The notes beneath the pieces are model-generated. The model was given only the letters and a program-made list of their open reading frames with translations. It was not told where the DNA came from and did no database searches. Of a DNA stretch of 64,000 nucleotides, positions 27,050 through 34,886 are shown one piece after another. Positions within the stretch are counted from its first letter, which is position 1, and each line of letters starts with the position of its first letter. Location of the stretch: contig CALSRX010000001.1 in the NCBI GenBank assembly GCA_943788865.1, forward strand, positions 62,001 through 126,000, in the 5' to 3' direction. Source of the stretch: an uncultured Polaribacter sp. (GTDB lineage: Bacteria > Bacteroidota > Bacteroidia > Flavobacteriales > Flavobacteriaceae). A program made the position numbers and the translations under genes.

Positions 27050-27234
27050 AAAAAAAGCCTACATCAGTGATTTTTTTAAACTCCATTATGACATTTATAG
27101 GACTAACTAATTGATCAAGGATCCATTTAGATACTGAAATAATTCAGCGCTTGTGGCTTGCTTTTACAATTAAGACTCATCCTTCATAATTGAATAGTGT
27201 TGAGTTTAATAAACTTATACTAACGTAGGCAGTG
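27050..27234 (-). ncRNA. ssrS: Probable 6S RNA
   Basis: A 185-nt gap between zapA and rny whose ends pair: on the minus strand it begins TGCCTACGTTAGTATAAG and ends ATCACTGATGTAGGC followed by a T run, so GCCTAC and GTAGGC close a terminal stem, with AGTTTATTAAACTC/GAGTTTAAAAAAAT next inside. The interior is rod-like with weakly paired sections, as in 6S RNA, which binds RNA polymerase holoenzyme. 6S RNA lies beside zapA in many bacteria, which supports the call. I have not fitted the covariance model. Confidence 0.65.
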
Positions 27235-27258
27235 TATTTTAATTCTATTTTAATGAAC

Positions 27259-27552
27259 TTACTCTAAATGAGATGCTAACATTTCATTTAGTTTATTTAT
27301 TTTTTCTAAAGCTTTTCCTGTTGTATCATTTTTATCAATTGACGAAATTTCTACTTGTGATGCAAAACGCAAGGCACACATTGCCAAGACATCTTGTTTA
27401 TCATTAACTGCATAATTTTGTTCGTATAAAGAAATTAAGTTATTAATGTTTGCTGCTGCTTTTCTCATCCCTTCCTCTTCTTTTGTGTTCTTAACACTTA
27501 AAGGATATGATCTACCTGCAATGACTACATTAATTTTTAACTTTTCTGACAC
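27259..27552 (-). CDS. zapA: Cell division protein ZapA
   Basis: A 97-residue FtsZ-ring bundling protein. The N-terminal sheet LKINVVIAGRSYPLSVKNTKEE is the ZapA signature and is followed by EGMRKAAANINNLISLYEQ and a C-terminal coiled-coil helix. Complete length. It follows the small coiled-coil gene by 16 bp and precedes the 6S-like RNA, an order common in the phylum. Confidence 0.9.
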   Translation of the reverse strand: MSEKLKINVVIAGRSYPLSVKNTKEEEGMRKAAANINNLISLYEQNYAVNDKQDVLAMCALRFASQVEISSIDKNDTTGKALEKINKLNEMLASHLE

Positions 27553-27568
27553 TGTTAATGAACTTTTT

Positions 27569-27859
27569 TTATTCGCTTAATTGAACAATACATTTATCGA
27601 TTTCTCGAATTAAAGCATTTATTTTGAGTTTTGTTTCTCGTGTACTTTCGTTACTGCCATCAATAGTTTTTGCTATTTTTAGAAGATCATATTTTTTATT
27701 TTGATCTTCTATTAATTGCTGATTCTTATTTATTTGAAGTTGTAATTCACCAACATTTTGAAGAAGAATTTCATTTTCTTCTTTTAAAAATTCATAATTC
27801 GCTAAAAGATTTTTTAATCTATCTTCTAGTAACTGAATTGCTTCTAGTGTTTTACTCAT
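27569..27859 (-). CDS. Small coiled-coil protein upstream of zapA
   Basis: 96 residues from the ATG at 27859, nearly all one coiled-coil helix (heptads through LLEDRLKNLLANYEFLKEE and LQLQINKNQQLIEDQNKKYD), with a C-terminal helix KLKINALIREIDKCIVQLSE. No known catalytic motif. Its position directly in front of zapA and its shape recall ZapB-like division proteins, but sequence alone does not prove this. Confidence 0.75.
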   Translation of the reverse strand: MSKTLEAIQLLEDRLKNLLANYEFLKEENEILLQNVGELQLQINKNQQLIEDQNKKYDLLKIAKTIDGSNESTRETKLKINALIREIDKCIVQLSE

Positions 27860-28028
27860 CAATTTTCTGAATCGAAACTATTACAACAAAGTTAACATTC
27901 TGAAACCTAAAACACAAAAAAATACACTCTTTTTAAAATATTATTTCTAAACTACTGTTAGTTAGGCTACTAAAATTTTGTGTTTTGTCTGCTTTAATTT
28001 TTTACTATTTTAGCTAAAAATAGGAATT

Positions 28029-29726
28029 TTGAGATTATTAATACTTTTTGTACTACTCTTTACTACTTCATCATTTTTCGGGCAAAAAAAGTATCCAGCT
28101 AAAGATTTTAGAAATCCTTTAGACATTAAACCTTTTTTAGCAGGAACATTTGGTGAGCTTAGAAGCAATCATTTTCATGCCGGGTTAGACATCAAAACAC
28201 AGCGTAAAGAAGGTTTAAATGTGTATGCCGCTGCTGATGGTTATGTTTCTAGAATCAAAGTAGCCCTTTGGGGGTATGGAAAAGTGCTTTATGTAACGCA
28301 TCCTAATGGTTACACCACTGTGTATGCACACTTAAGTAAATTTGGTGACGGTATTGAAGACTATGTAAAATCAATTCAATATAAAAAAGAAAGCTACGAG
28401 ACAGGGAATATTTTTTTAAAAGCAGATCAAATTCCGGTTAAAAAAGGGCAAGTCATAGCCTACTCTGGAAGTACGGGAGGATTCGTTGCTCCGCATTTGC
28501 ATTATGAAATTAGAGATACTAAAACCGCAAAAATTATCAATCCTTTTTTATTTGGTATAAAAGTCAAAGATACCATTGCTCCCAAAATCAAAGGATTGTT
28601 TGTCTATCCTCTAGCAGATTCTTCACGAATTAATCAATCTGTAAAAAAAGCCTTATTATCGTTTAAATCTATTGGTAAAAACACCTACACTACAAGTAGA
28701 ATAACAGCCAAAGGTCCGATTGGCTTCGGTTTACAGGTATACGATCAATTGAATGGTTCATATAATAAAAACGGAATTTACAGTTTAGAAATGAAAGTGA
28801 ACGGACATAAAGTTTACCATCACGTTTTAGAGACTTTTTCGTTCGCCGAAAGTAAATACGTCAATTTGTTAATCGATTATGAGAATTATGCACGTTTTAA
28901 AAACAAATTCCAAAAAACCTTTAAGGAGAAAGCTAATAAATTAAAAATCTACAAGTCGTTACTTAATGATGGATTTATAGATATTAAAAATGGATATAAT
29001 TATAACGTTGAAATCATCGCCTCTGATTTCAATGGAAACAAAACAACTCTTAAAATCCCTGTAAAAGGGTTACAAAGCAATACTATTTTTAAACCTGCAA
29101 TAGATACTACTGCATATAAAATTACAGCGAGTAAATTTCATAAATTTGAGCAAAATGGTGTTAGCATTGCTTTTCCAAAGAATACGTTTTACGAAGGTTT
29201 TTATCTAGATTTTAAAGTAGAAAATAAGATTGCTCAAATACACAAACCCACTCTTCCGCTAGATAAAAGTTATACCTTAACTTTTGATGTCTCTAAGTAC
29301 ACTGAAGAAGAAAAAAAACAACTTTATATTGCCAACATCAACAATAAAAAATACCCCTCTTTTCAAAATACACGAAAAAAAGAAAACACATTTTATACCA
29401 CAACTAAAACTTTAGGTAATTTTACTTTACTTTCTGACAAACAGAAACCTACAATTTATTTGAAAAACTTTAAAAATGGACAATGGGTTACAAAACATTC
29501 TAAAATTATCGTAAAAATTGATGACAAAGAAACTGGGATAAAATCGTATAATGCAACTATAGATGGAGAGTGGATTTTAATGGAATACGACTTGAAAAAG
29601 AAGCAAATCGTGTATCAGTTTAAAGACAAAAAATTGGTAGGTTCTAAACATCTCTTAGAAATTGAAGTAGAAGATAATGTTGGAAATACGAATACTCTTA
29701 GTGCAACGTTCTATAAAAAAGAATAA
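28029..29726 (+). CDS. M23-family metallopeptidase (LytM domain), secreted
   Basis: 565 residues starting with a TTG at 28029 directly before the signal peptide LLILFVLLFTTSSFFGQ. The LytM domain occupies about 30-185: zinc ligands in RSNHFHAGLDIKT (His, Asp) and PHLHYEIRD (His-x-His), with the loop GYVSRIKVALWGYGKVLYV. Such enzymes cut peptidoglycan cross-links or activate amidases. Residues about 190-565 are beta-rich repeats without recognised domain, probably carrying the enzyme or binding partners. The TonB-receptor gene follows after 26 bp. Confidence 0.88.
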   Translation: MRLLILFVLLFTTSSFFGQKKYPAKDFRNPLDIKPFLAGTFGELRSNHFHAGLDIKTQRKEGLNVYAAADGYVSRIKVALWGYGKVLYVTHPNGYTTVYAHLSKFGDGIEDYVKSIQYKKESYETGNIFLKADQIPVKKGQVIAYSGSTGGFVAPHLHYEIRDTKTAKIINPFLFGIKVKDTIAPKIKGLFVYPLADSSRINQSVKKALLSFKSIGKNTYTTSRITAKGPIGFGLQVYDQLNGSYNKNGIYSLEMKVNGHKVYHHVLETFSFAESKYVNLLIDYENYARFKNKFQKTFKEKANKLKIYKSLLNDGFIDIKNGYNYNVEIIASDFNGNKTTLKIPVKGLQSNTIFKPAIDTTAYKITASKFHKFEQNGVSIAFPKNTFYEGFYLDFKVENKIAQIHKPTLPLDKSYTLTFDVSKYTEEEKKQLYIANINNKKYPSFQNTRKKENTFYTTTKTLGNFTLLSDKQKPTIYLKNFKNGQWVTKHSKIIVKIDDKETGIKSYNATIDGEWILMEYDLKKKQIVYQFKDKKLVGSKHLLEIEVEDNVGNTNTLSATFYKKE

Positions 29727-29752
29727 ATTAGCATTTTAAAGACAACACCTCA

Positions 29753-32200
29753 TTGAAAAAACTTTTTCTTTTTATTTTCATCATCCCTTTTGTTTTACAA
29801 GGACAAAATACAACTACCTTAAAAGGTGTTGTTACCAATAAACAGAACTCACCTATTAAAGATGTAGCGGTATCTTTCTTAAACAACGGAACAACAACCA
29901 ATGAAAAAGGGTATTATGAAATCACAATTCCCGTTAGAAAAACCATTGAAGTTGTTTTTAGCCATGTTTCTTATATAAAACATACTAAAAAAATAACCTT
30001 ACGTAGCAATAGAACACTTACCTACTCACCTATTTTAATCTCATTAAATAAAGAACTTAACGAAGTTGTTGTAAAAAATAACAACAATTCGGCAAAAGGA
30101 ATTAAAACCATTGAGGTCGCTAAAGTAAAGCGTTTACCTGGTGTAAATGCTGGTGTAGAAAATTTATTAATGACACTAGCGGGTGTAAACAACAACAACG
30201 AATTGAGTACCCAATACAATGTAAGAGGCGGAAATTTTGATGAAAACCTCGTCTATGTAAACGGAATTGAAGTGTACAGGCCTTTTTTGGTACGTTCTGG
30301 GCAACAAGAAGGATTGAGCTTTATCAATTCTGATATGGTACAGAATATTCATTTTTCTGCTGGTGGATTTCAAGCTAAATATGGCGATAAATTATCATCA
30401 GTTTTAAACATTAGTTATAGAAAACCTACAACATTTAAAACACAAGTAGAACTGAGTTTAGTTGGTGGTAGCGCCACCATAGAAGGGCAAACTAAAAATA
30501 AAAAAGGAAGTGCCATCATTGGTTTACGTCATAGAAACAACAGCTTGTTTGTAAATAGTAAGCAAATAGAAACCAATTACAAACCTAGTTTTACAGATGT
30601 TCAAGCATTTACAAGTTATCAGATAAACGACAAATTAAATGTTGATTTTTTAGGAAATTTCTCTTTAAACAATTACAACTATACTCCTATTTCTCGTAGA
30701 ACTCGCTTCGGAACCTTAGTAGACCCAATTGAGCTAATTGTGTTTTATAGCGGACAAGAGAAAGATAAATATATTACTAGTTTTGGCGCTTTTAAAGCTG
30801 ACTACAAACTAAATGATGAAATTACACTAAATGCAACAGCCTCTTTGTACACTACACAAGAAGAAGAATATTTTGATATTTTGGCTTCATACAACTTAGG
30901 TGAAGTGAATAGCAATTTAGGCTCAGAAAATTTTGGTCAAGTCGAATTTTCTACCGGAATTGGCTCACAACTAAATCATGCTCGGAACGATTTAGATGCC
31001 TTAATTACCAATTTACAATTGAAAGGAATTTATAAAAAGGATAATAATCTATTGGAAGCCGGAATTAAATACCAACTCGAAGACATCAAAGATCGAATCA
31101 TAGAATGGGAAGTAATTGATTCTGTCGGGTTTGCCATTCGTCCACCACATCACAGCATTAACAATCAGCCTTACGATCCGTATCGCGGAGCTTTACAACC
31201 ATTTCAAAGCATTAGAGCAACCAACAATGTAACTATCAATAGAATCTCTGGTTTTGTACAATACAGTAGAAAAGATTTTTGGAATGAACATCAGATTTGG
31301 TATAATGCCGGAATGCGTTTTCAAAATTGGTCCGTTAAAGCAAACGGAATTGCATCTGAAAGTCATTTTATCTTTAGTCCGAGAGTACAATTTGCCATCA
31401 AACCTGATTGGGAAAAAGACATGTTATTTCGTATTTCTGGAGGATTGTATTATCAACCACCCTTTTACAAAGAACTCAAAGACAATCTAGGTGGAATTCA
31501 CCCTGGAGTTAAAGCGCAACAATCCATTCATGCAGTAATTGGAAACGATTATAGCTTTACGCTTTGGGAGCGACCTTTTAAATTGACCACAGAGTTCTAT
31601 TACAAGCATTTAAGCAACGTAAATCCGTATACGGTAGATAACGTTCGAATTCGCTATCAAGCAAAAAACAACGCCACTGCCTATGCAACAGGAATTGATA
31701 TTCGGTTAAACGGAGAGTTTGTGCCGGGTAACGAAAGCTGGATTAGTTTGGGCTTGCTAAAGACACAAGAAAATATTGACGGAAAAGGATATATAGACAG
31801 ACCTACAGACCAACGTTTTAAATTGGGAATCTTATTTCAAGATTATGTGCCCAATTTACCAGATTTAAAAGCCTATTTAAACTTGGTTTACAATTCTGGC
31901 GTTCCTGGCGGTTCTCCTAGTTATGCCGATGTCTATAAATTTCAAAGTAGATTAAGCGCATATAAAAGAGCCGATTTAGGTGTTTCTTATGTATTTGTTG
32001 ATAAAAACAAAAAAGCAACTTCTAGCTGGCTTCGCAATTTTAAAGAATTAACTGCCGGATTGGAATTGTTCAACTTGTTTGACATTAACAACTCCATTAC
32101 CAATACTTGGGTGCGCGATGTGTACTCTAAAACCATGTACGGAATTCCGAATTACATGACAGGCAGAGTATTGAATTTTAAAATTGGCATGCAGTTTTAA
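29753..32200 (+). CDS. TonB-dependent receptor with carboxypeptidase-like N-terminal domain
   Basis: An 815-residue outer-membrane receptor. The TTG at 29753 leads into a signal peptide (FIFIIPFVLQGQ). Residues about 20-105 are a carboxypeptidase-like regulatory domain (TLKGVVTNKQNSPIKDVAVS, GYYEITIP), then a plug (LPGVNAGVENLLMTLAGVN, STQYNVRGGNFDENLVYVNG) and a large barrel ending SKTMYGIPNYMTGRVLNFK with terminal Phe. It is not a SusC (no SusD gene follows). The ligand is unknown. Confidence 0.9.
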   Translation: MKKLFLFIFIIPFVLQGQNTTTLKGVVTNKQNSPIKDVAVSFLNNGTTTNEKGYYEITIPVRKTIEVVFSHVSYIKHTKKITLRSNRTLTYSPILISLNKELNEVVVKNNNNSAKGIKTIEVAKVKRLPGVNAGVENLLMTLAGVNNNNELSTQYNVRGGNFDENLVYVNGIEVYRPFLVRSGQQEGLSFINSDMVQNIHFSAGGFQAKYGDKLSSVLNISYRKPTTFKTQVELSLVGGSATIEGQTKNKKGSAIIGLRHRNNSLFVNSKQIETNYKPSFTDVQAFTSYQINDKLNVDFLGNFSLNNYNYTPISRRTRFGTLVDPIELIVFYSGQEKDKYITSFGAFKADYKLNDEITLNATASLYTTQEEEYFDILASYNLGEVNSNLGSENFGQVEFSTGIGSQLNHARNDLDALITNLQLKGIYKKDNNLLEAGIKYQLEDIKDRIIEWEVIDSVGFAIRPPHHSINNQPYDPYRGALQPFQSIRATNNVTINRISGFVQYSRKDFWNEHQIWYNAGMRFQNWSVKANGIASESHFIFSPRVQFAIKPDWEKDMLFRISGGLYYQPPFYKELKDNLGGIHPGVKAQQSIHAVIGNDYSFTLWERPFKLTTEFYYKHLSNVNPYTVDNVRIRYQAKNNATAYATGIDIRLNGEFVPGNESWISLGLLKTQENIDGKGYIDRPTDQRFKLGILFQDYVPNLPDLKAYLNLVYNSGVPGGSPSYADVYKFQSRLSAYKRADLGVSYVFVDKNKKATSSWLRNFKELTAGLELFNLFDINNSITNTWVRDVYSKTMYGIPNYMTGRVLNFKIGMQF

Positions 32201-32211
32201 CAACTAATTTG

Positions 32212-32299
32212 GTTTGTTTCTAAACTTTAAAAAATATAACTTCGCTAACTGCTGATATAAATCATTAAAACGCATTCATATCAAAATGCATTGGCAGTA
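32212..32299 (+). repeat. attC-like hairpin, left part, interrupted by the 32322 cassette
   Basis: The first 60 bases match 1480-1539. Arm X, TTCGCTAAC (32241-32249), has its complement not nearby but at 33403-33411 (GTTAGCGAA), beyond the gene. The inner pair TGATAT (32253-32258)/ATATCA (32278-32283) is intact. The segment ends in TTGGCAGTA (32291-32299), complement of TACTGCCAA at 33275-33283. Confidence 0.7.
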
Positions 32300-32321
32300 A
32301 TCACAAAATAAAGAAAATCAG

Positions 32322-33260
32322 ATGGCTATAAACCTTAAAAAAATTGGACATATTACTGCCATAATCCTAATTATAACTGGATTATTGGTTGTCTGGATAG
32401 GGCAAAACATGATTGAATCAGATTTTGTCCGTAATAATGGATTGATAGGGGTTATGGTTGTTGTTTTAGGCATCTTGTTTATGTTAGGAGGTGCACTTTT
32501 AACTATAATAACATTTATCTCATGGGTGTTTGGGACATTAACAAATCGTTTTGGCTTTAAAGCTGTCTTTTTGGCAATCGGTATAATAGGATTAAGCTTT
32601 TTTGTTTACAAATTATTTGTACCCTCTGGCAGTTTTATAGATCCTATTCCCGTGGGAATTATAGATGGGACCATCTATAGCGGACCAGCTTTTACAGAGG
32701 ATAAAGTTAAGGTGCTTAAGCCTAATGCTTCTATAATGTTACTGAGGATTACAGATAGCATAATAGATGGCTATCCATGGTTTCAAGTAGCTTATAACCA
32801 ATCGTCAAAAGGTTATATATGGGGTGGAAATCTATGCGCTCAAGAAGTTTGGACTAATGGCCTTAGTGGTCGCTGTCCATCTCATCAACAAGAAAAAACC
32901 ATGACTGAATTTGATAGTTATAATATTGATTCTTCAACGAAACCAATTGATATTATTGAGGCAATCCATAAAATGTTACCGGGTAATTGGCAATCATCTA
33001 CTTATAGTCGTGAGTTTAATGAACAAAAAGAGATAGTATATGATGAAAATGTGATAGGAAGGTGGCTTGTGGAAATTGATGATAATTATTCTTATAATTA
33101 TGAAGTTTGGCTTAAACTTCAATATAATGGAAAATATTCCTATAAATCAAATAGATATAGAATTTCAAATCTCAATGCCAGTTTCTTAGGTCTTAAAAAA
33201 GGTTTGGATTACGACTTCTATGAAAAGGATAAAAAATTAACAGTAAAGGAAGCTGAATAA
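32322..33260 (+). CDS. Membrane protein with SH3-like domain, cassette gene
   Basis: 312 residues, not recognised by name. Three hydrophobic helices lie at about 9-28, 43-65 and 84-104. Residues about 112-190 look like a bacterial SH3 domain: GTIYSGPAFTEDKVKVLKPN, then VAYNQSSKGYIWGGNLCAQE. The C-terminal 100 residues (WQSSTYSREFNEQKE, IGRWLVEIDDNYSY, WLKLQYNGKYSYKSNRYRIS) form a beta-rich unit resembling lipocalin-like domains that measure or bind small molecules, but this is a guess. It starts 22 bases after the inner repeat arm and ends 14 bases before the other, so it is the only gene in the cassette. No partner is adjacent. Confidence 0.7.
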   Translation: MAINLKKIGHITAIILIITGLLVVWIGQNMIESDFVRNNGLIGVMVVVLGILFMLGGALLTIITFISWVFGTLTNRFGFKAVFLAIGIIGLSFFVYKLFVPSGSFIDPIPVGIIDGTIYSGPAFTEDKVKVLKPNASIMLLRITDSIIDGYPWFQVAYNQSSKGYIWGGNLCAQEVWTNGLSGRCPSHQQEKTMTEFDSYNIDSSTKPIDIIEAIHKMLPGNWQSSTYSREFNEQKEIVYDENVIGRWLVEIDDNYSYNYEVWLKLQYNGKYSYKSNRYRISNLNASFLGLKKGLDYDFYEKDKKLTVKEAE

Positions 33261-33274
33261 TATAATTAAAAAAC

Positions 33275-33411
33275 TACTGCCAACACAGTATAAAATTAAT
33301 TGCTGGTAAGAGCCTGTTTATGAAAGTCCTCGCGGACTTTATGTCCGTAATTTATTTGCTAACTTTAGTGCTTAAAACACGCAACTAATCTTATACAAAA
33401 CCGTTAGCGAA
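33275..33411 (+). other. attC-like palindromic site, 137 bp
   Basis: Outer part: TACTGCCAAC at the left, CCGTTAGCGAA at the right. Inside, GTATAA and TTATAC pair (33288-33293 with 33391-33396), followed by ATTA/TAAT and TTGC/GCAA, so long arms of roughly 20 bp fold up. The centre has its own perfect hairpin AAAGTCC-TCGC-GGACTTT (33323-33340). Layout and size match integron attC sites, with core GTTAGC and its inverse CCAAC. It follows the stop of the 32322 gene by 14 bases. Confidence 0.65.
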
Positions 33412-33423
33412 ACTTCAAAAAAA

Positions 33424-33873
33424 CTACAATATCTGTGCAGCGTGCTCCTTAGTTTTCACCTTAGAGATCACATCTTCAATCACACCCTTTTCATCAATTA
33501 CAAAAGTCGTTCTGTGAATTCCGTCATATTTTTTTCCCATAAATTTCTTTGGTCCCCAAACACCAAAAGCGTTAATTACGGTTTTATCTTCATCCGCCAA
33601 TAACGGAAAAGGCAATTCGTGTTTATCAATCCAATTTTGCTGTCTTTTAGCAGAGTCTGCACTTGCACCTAACACATCATACCCTTTAGACAGAAACGTT
33701 TGGTAATTGTCTCTTAAATCGCATGCTTCTGCTGTACAACCTGGCGTACTTGCTTTTGGATAAAAGAACAAGACTAGTTTTTTTCCTGTATAATCAGAAA
33801 GCTGTATGATATTTCCTTGGTTATCTTTTGCTGAAAAATTTGGAGCTTTATCTCCTATTTTTAGTGTCGTCAT
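33424..33873 (-). CDS. bcp: Thioredoxin-dependent peroxiredoxin (BCP/PrxQ)
   Basis: 149 residues from the ATG at 33873 (MTTLKIGDKAPNFSAKDNQG); the longer frame from 34035 lacks homology upstream of this point. It reduces hydrogen and alkyl peroxides. The peroxidatic Cys is in YPKASTPGCTAEACDLRD (near 44), with the second Cys five residues later as in the atypical 2-Cys PrxQ group; GVWGPKKFMGKKYDGIHRTT is the conserved C-terminal segment. Divergent from nth, with a shared promoter region full of CTTTG repeats. Confidence 0.93.
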   Translation of the reverse strand: MTTLKIGDKAPNFSAKDNQGNIIQLSDYTGKKLVLFFYPKASTPGCTAEACDLRDNYQTFLSKGYDVLGASADSAKRQQNWIDKHELPFPLLADEDKTVINAFGVWGPKKFMGKKYDGIHRTTFVIDEKGVIEDVISKVKTKEHAAQIL

Positions 33874-33890
33874 AATTTTTTGTTTAGCAA

Positions 33891-33898
33891 CAAAGGTA
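33891..33898 (-). promoter_or_regulatory. Probable -7 element for bcp
   Basis: On the minus strand TACCTTTG, fitting TAnnTTTG, 17 bases before the bcp ATG. The region contains more CTTTG-type words on both strands. Confidence 0.45.
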
Positions 33899-33990
33899 CA
33901 AAGTAGCAAAGTAATTTTTAGCCATAAATTAAAATTCATTTCAATTTTAACTTTGTAACTTTGAAACGCTAAACTTTGCAACACCATTAA

Positions 33991-34650
33991 ATGAACAAAC
34001 AAGAAAAAGTGCAATTTGTAATTGACACGCTTCAAGAAATATATCCAGAGATACCTATTCCGTTAGACCATAAAGATCCTTATACCTTGTTAATTGCGGT
34101 TTTATTATCTGCACAATGCACCGATGTTCGTGTCAATCAAATTACACCTATTTTATTTGCGAAAGCAGACAATCCGTTTGATATGGTAAAGATGTCTGTG
34201 GAAGAAATCAAGGAAATTATACGTCCGTGTGGATTATCGCCAATGAAAAGCAAAGGCATTTATGGTTTGTCTAAAATATTGATTGAAAAATACAACGGAG
34301 AAGTGCCACAAAGTTTTGATGGTTTGGAAGAATTGCCGGCAGTTGGACATAAAACAGCAAGTGTAGTAATGAGTCAGGCTTTTGGAGTACCTGCTTTTCC
34401 TGTGGACACACATATTCATCGACTACTATATCGTTGGGGTTTTACGAACGGAAAAAATGTGGTTCAAACAGAGAAAGATGCCAAACGCTTGTTTCCGAAG
34501 GAATTATGGAACGATTTACACTTACAAATTATTTGGTATGGTCGCGAATATTCTCCTGCTCGGGGTTGGAATTTAGAAAACGACATCATTACCAAAACCA
34601 TTGGAAGAAAAGCTGTATTAGAGGATTATCACAAAAAAAATAGAACATAA
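33991..34650 (+). CDS. nth: Endonuclease III-type DNA glycosylase without iron-sulfur cluster
   Basis: 219 residues; removes oxidised pyrimidines and nicks the strand. The helix-hairpin-helix LPAVGHKTASVV holds the catalytic Lys (near 121), and FPVDTHIHRL has the essential Asp (near 139); SAQCTDVRVNQI is the N-terminal signature. Odd: the usual C-terminal four cysteines of the 4Fe-4S cluster are absent; the protein has only two cysteines in all (43 and 80) and the region reads HLQIIWYGREYSPARGWNLE. Terminator follows. Confidence 0.9.
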   Translation: MNKQEKVQFVIDTLQEIYPEIPIPLDHKDPYTLLIAVLLSAQCTDVRVNQITPILFAKADNPFDMVKMSVEEIKEIIRPCGLSPMKSKGIYGLSKILIEKYNGEVPQSFDGLEELPAVGHKTASVVMSQAFGVPAFPVDTHIHRLLYRWGFTNGKNVVQTEKDAKRLFPKELWNDLHLQIIWYGREYSPARGWNLENDIITKTIGRKAVLEDYHKKNRT

Positions 34651-34679
34651 AAAAAGCCTCAACTTTCGTTAAGGCTTTT
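34649..34679 (+). terminator. Rho-independent terminator after nth
   Basis: AAAAGCCTCAAC and GTTAAGGCTTTT form a stem with one C-A mismatch and TTTC loop, ending in T-rich sequence. It can serve the opposite strand too, since the small gene at 34685 is convergent. Confidence 0.75.
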
Positions 34680-34684
34680 CCCTC

Positions 34685-34828
34685 TTAATTCAAATTCAAT
34701 TCAATGTTTAGGTCTGGTCTGGTTTTAATAACTTTCAATGATTTGGAAAAGTTAATTAAAAATTGAATTGTTTCTTGTTTTGGTTGCTCCTTAAAATCAG
34801 GAGACTTTTTAGAGTAAAGTTGCATCAT
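34685..34828 (-). CDS. Small conserved-looking protein, 47 residues
   Basis: MMQLYSKKSPDFKEQPKQET, then IQFLINFSKSLKVIKTRPDL and NIELNLN. It is basic, with a helical middle (QFLINFSKSLKVI) and a short C-terminal tail. I recognise a similarly shaped small gene in other flavobacteria near the nth/sigma region, from memory only, so function is unknown. It lies 58 bp downstream of the sigma-factor gene on the same strand and could share its transcript. Confidence 0.6.
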   Translation of the reverse strand: MMQLYSKKSPDFKEQPKQETIQFLINFSKSLKVIKTRPDLNIELNLN

Positions 34829-34886
34829 ATAGTGTGTTTTAGTACTTGTTTCTTAATCACATAACGATGCTTTTTTACTTTTATTG

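Noticed and set aside
33991..34035. Longer bcp starting at 34035 and overlapping nth
   Set aside because: The extra 54 residues are unlike peroxiredoxins and run through the promoter region; ATG 33873 fits the family.
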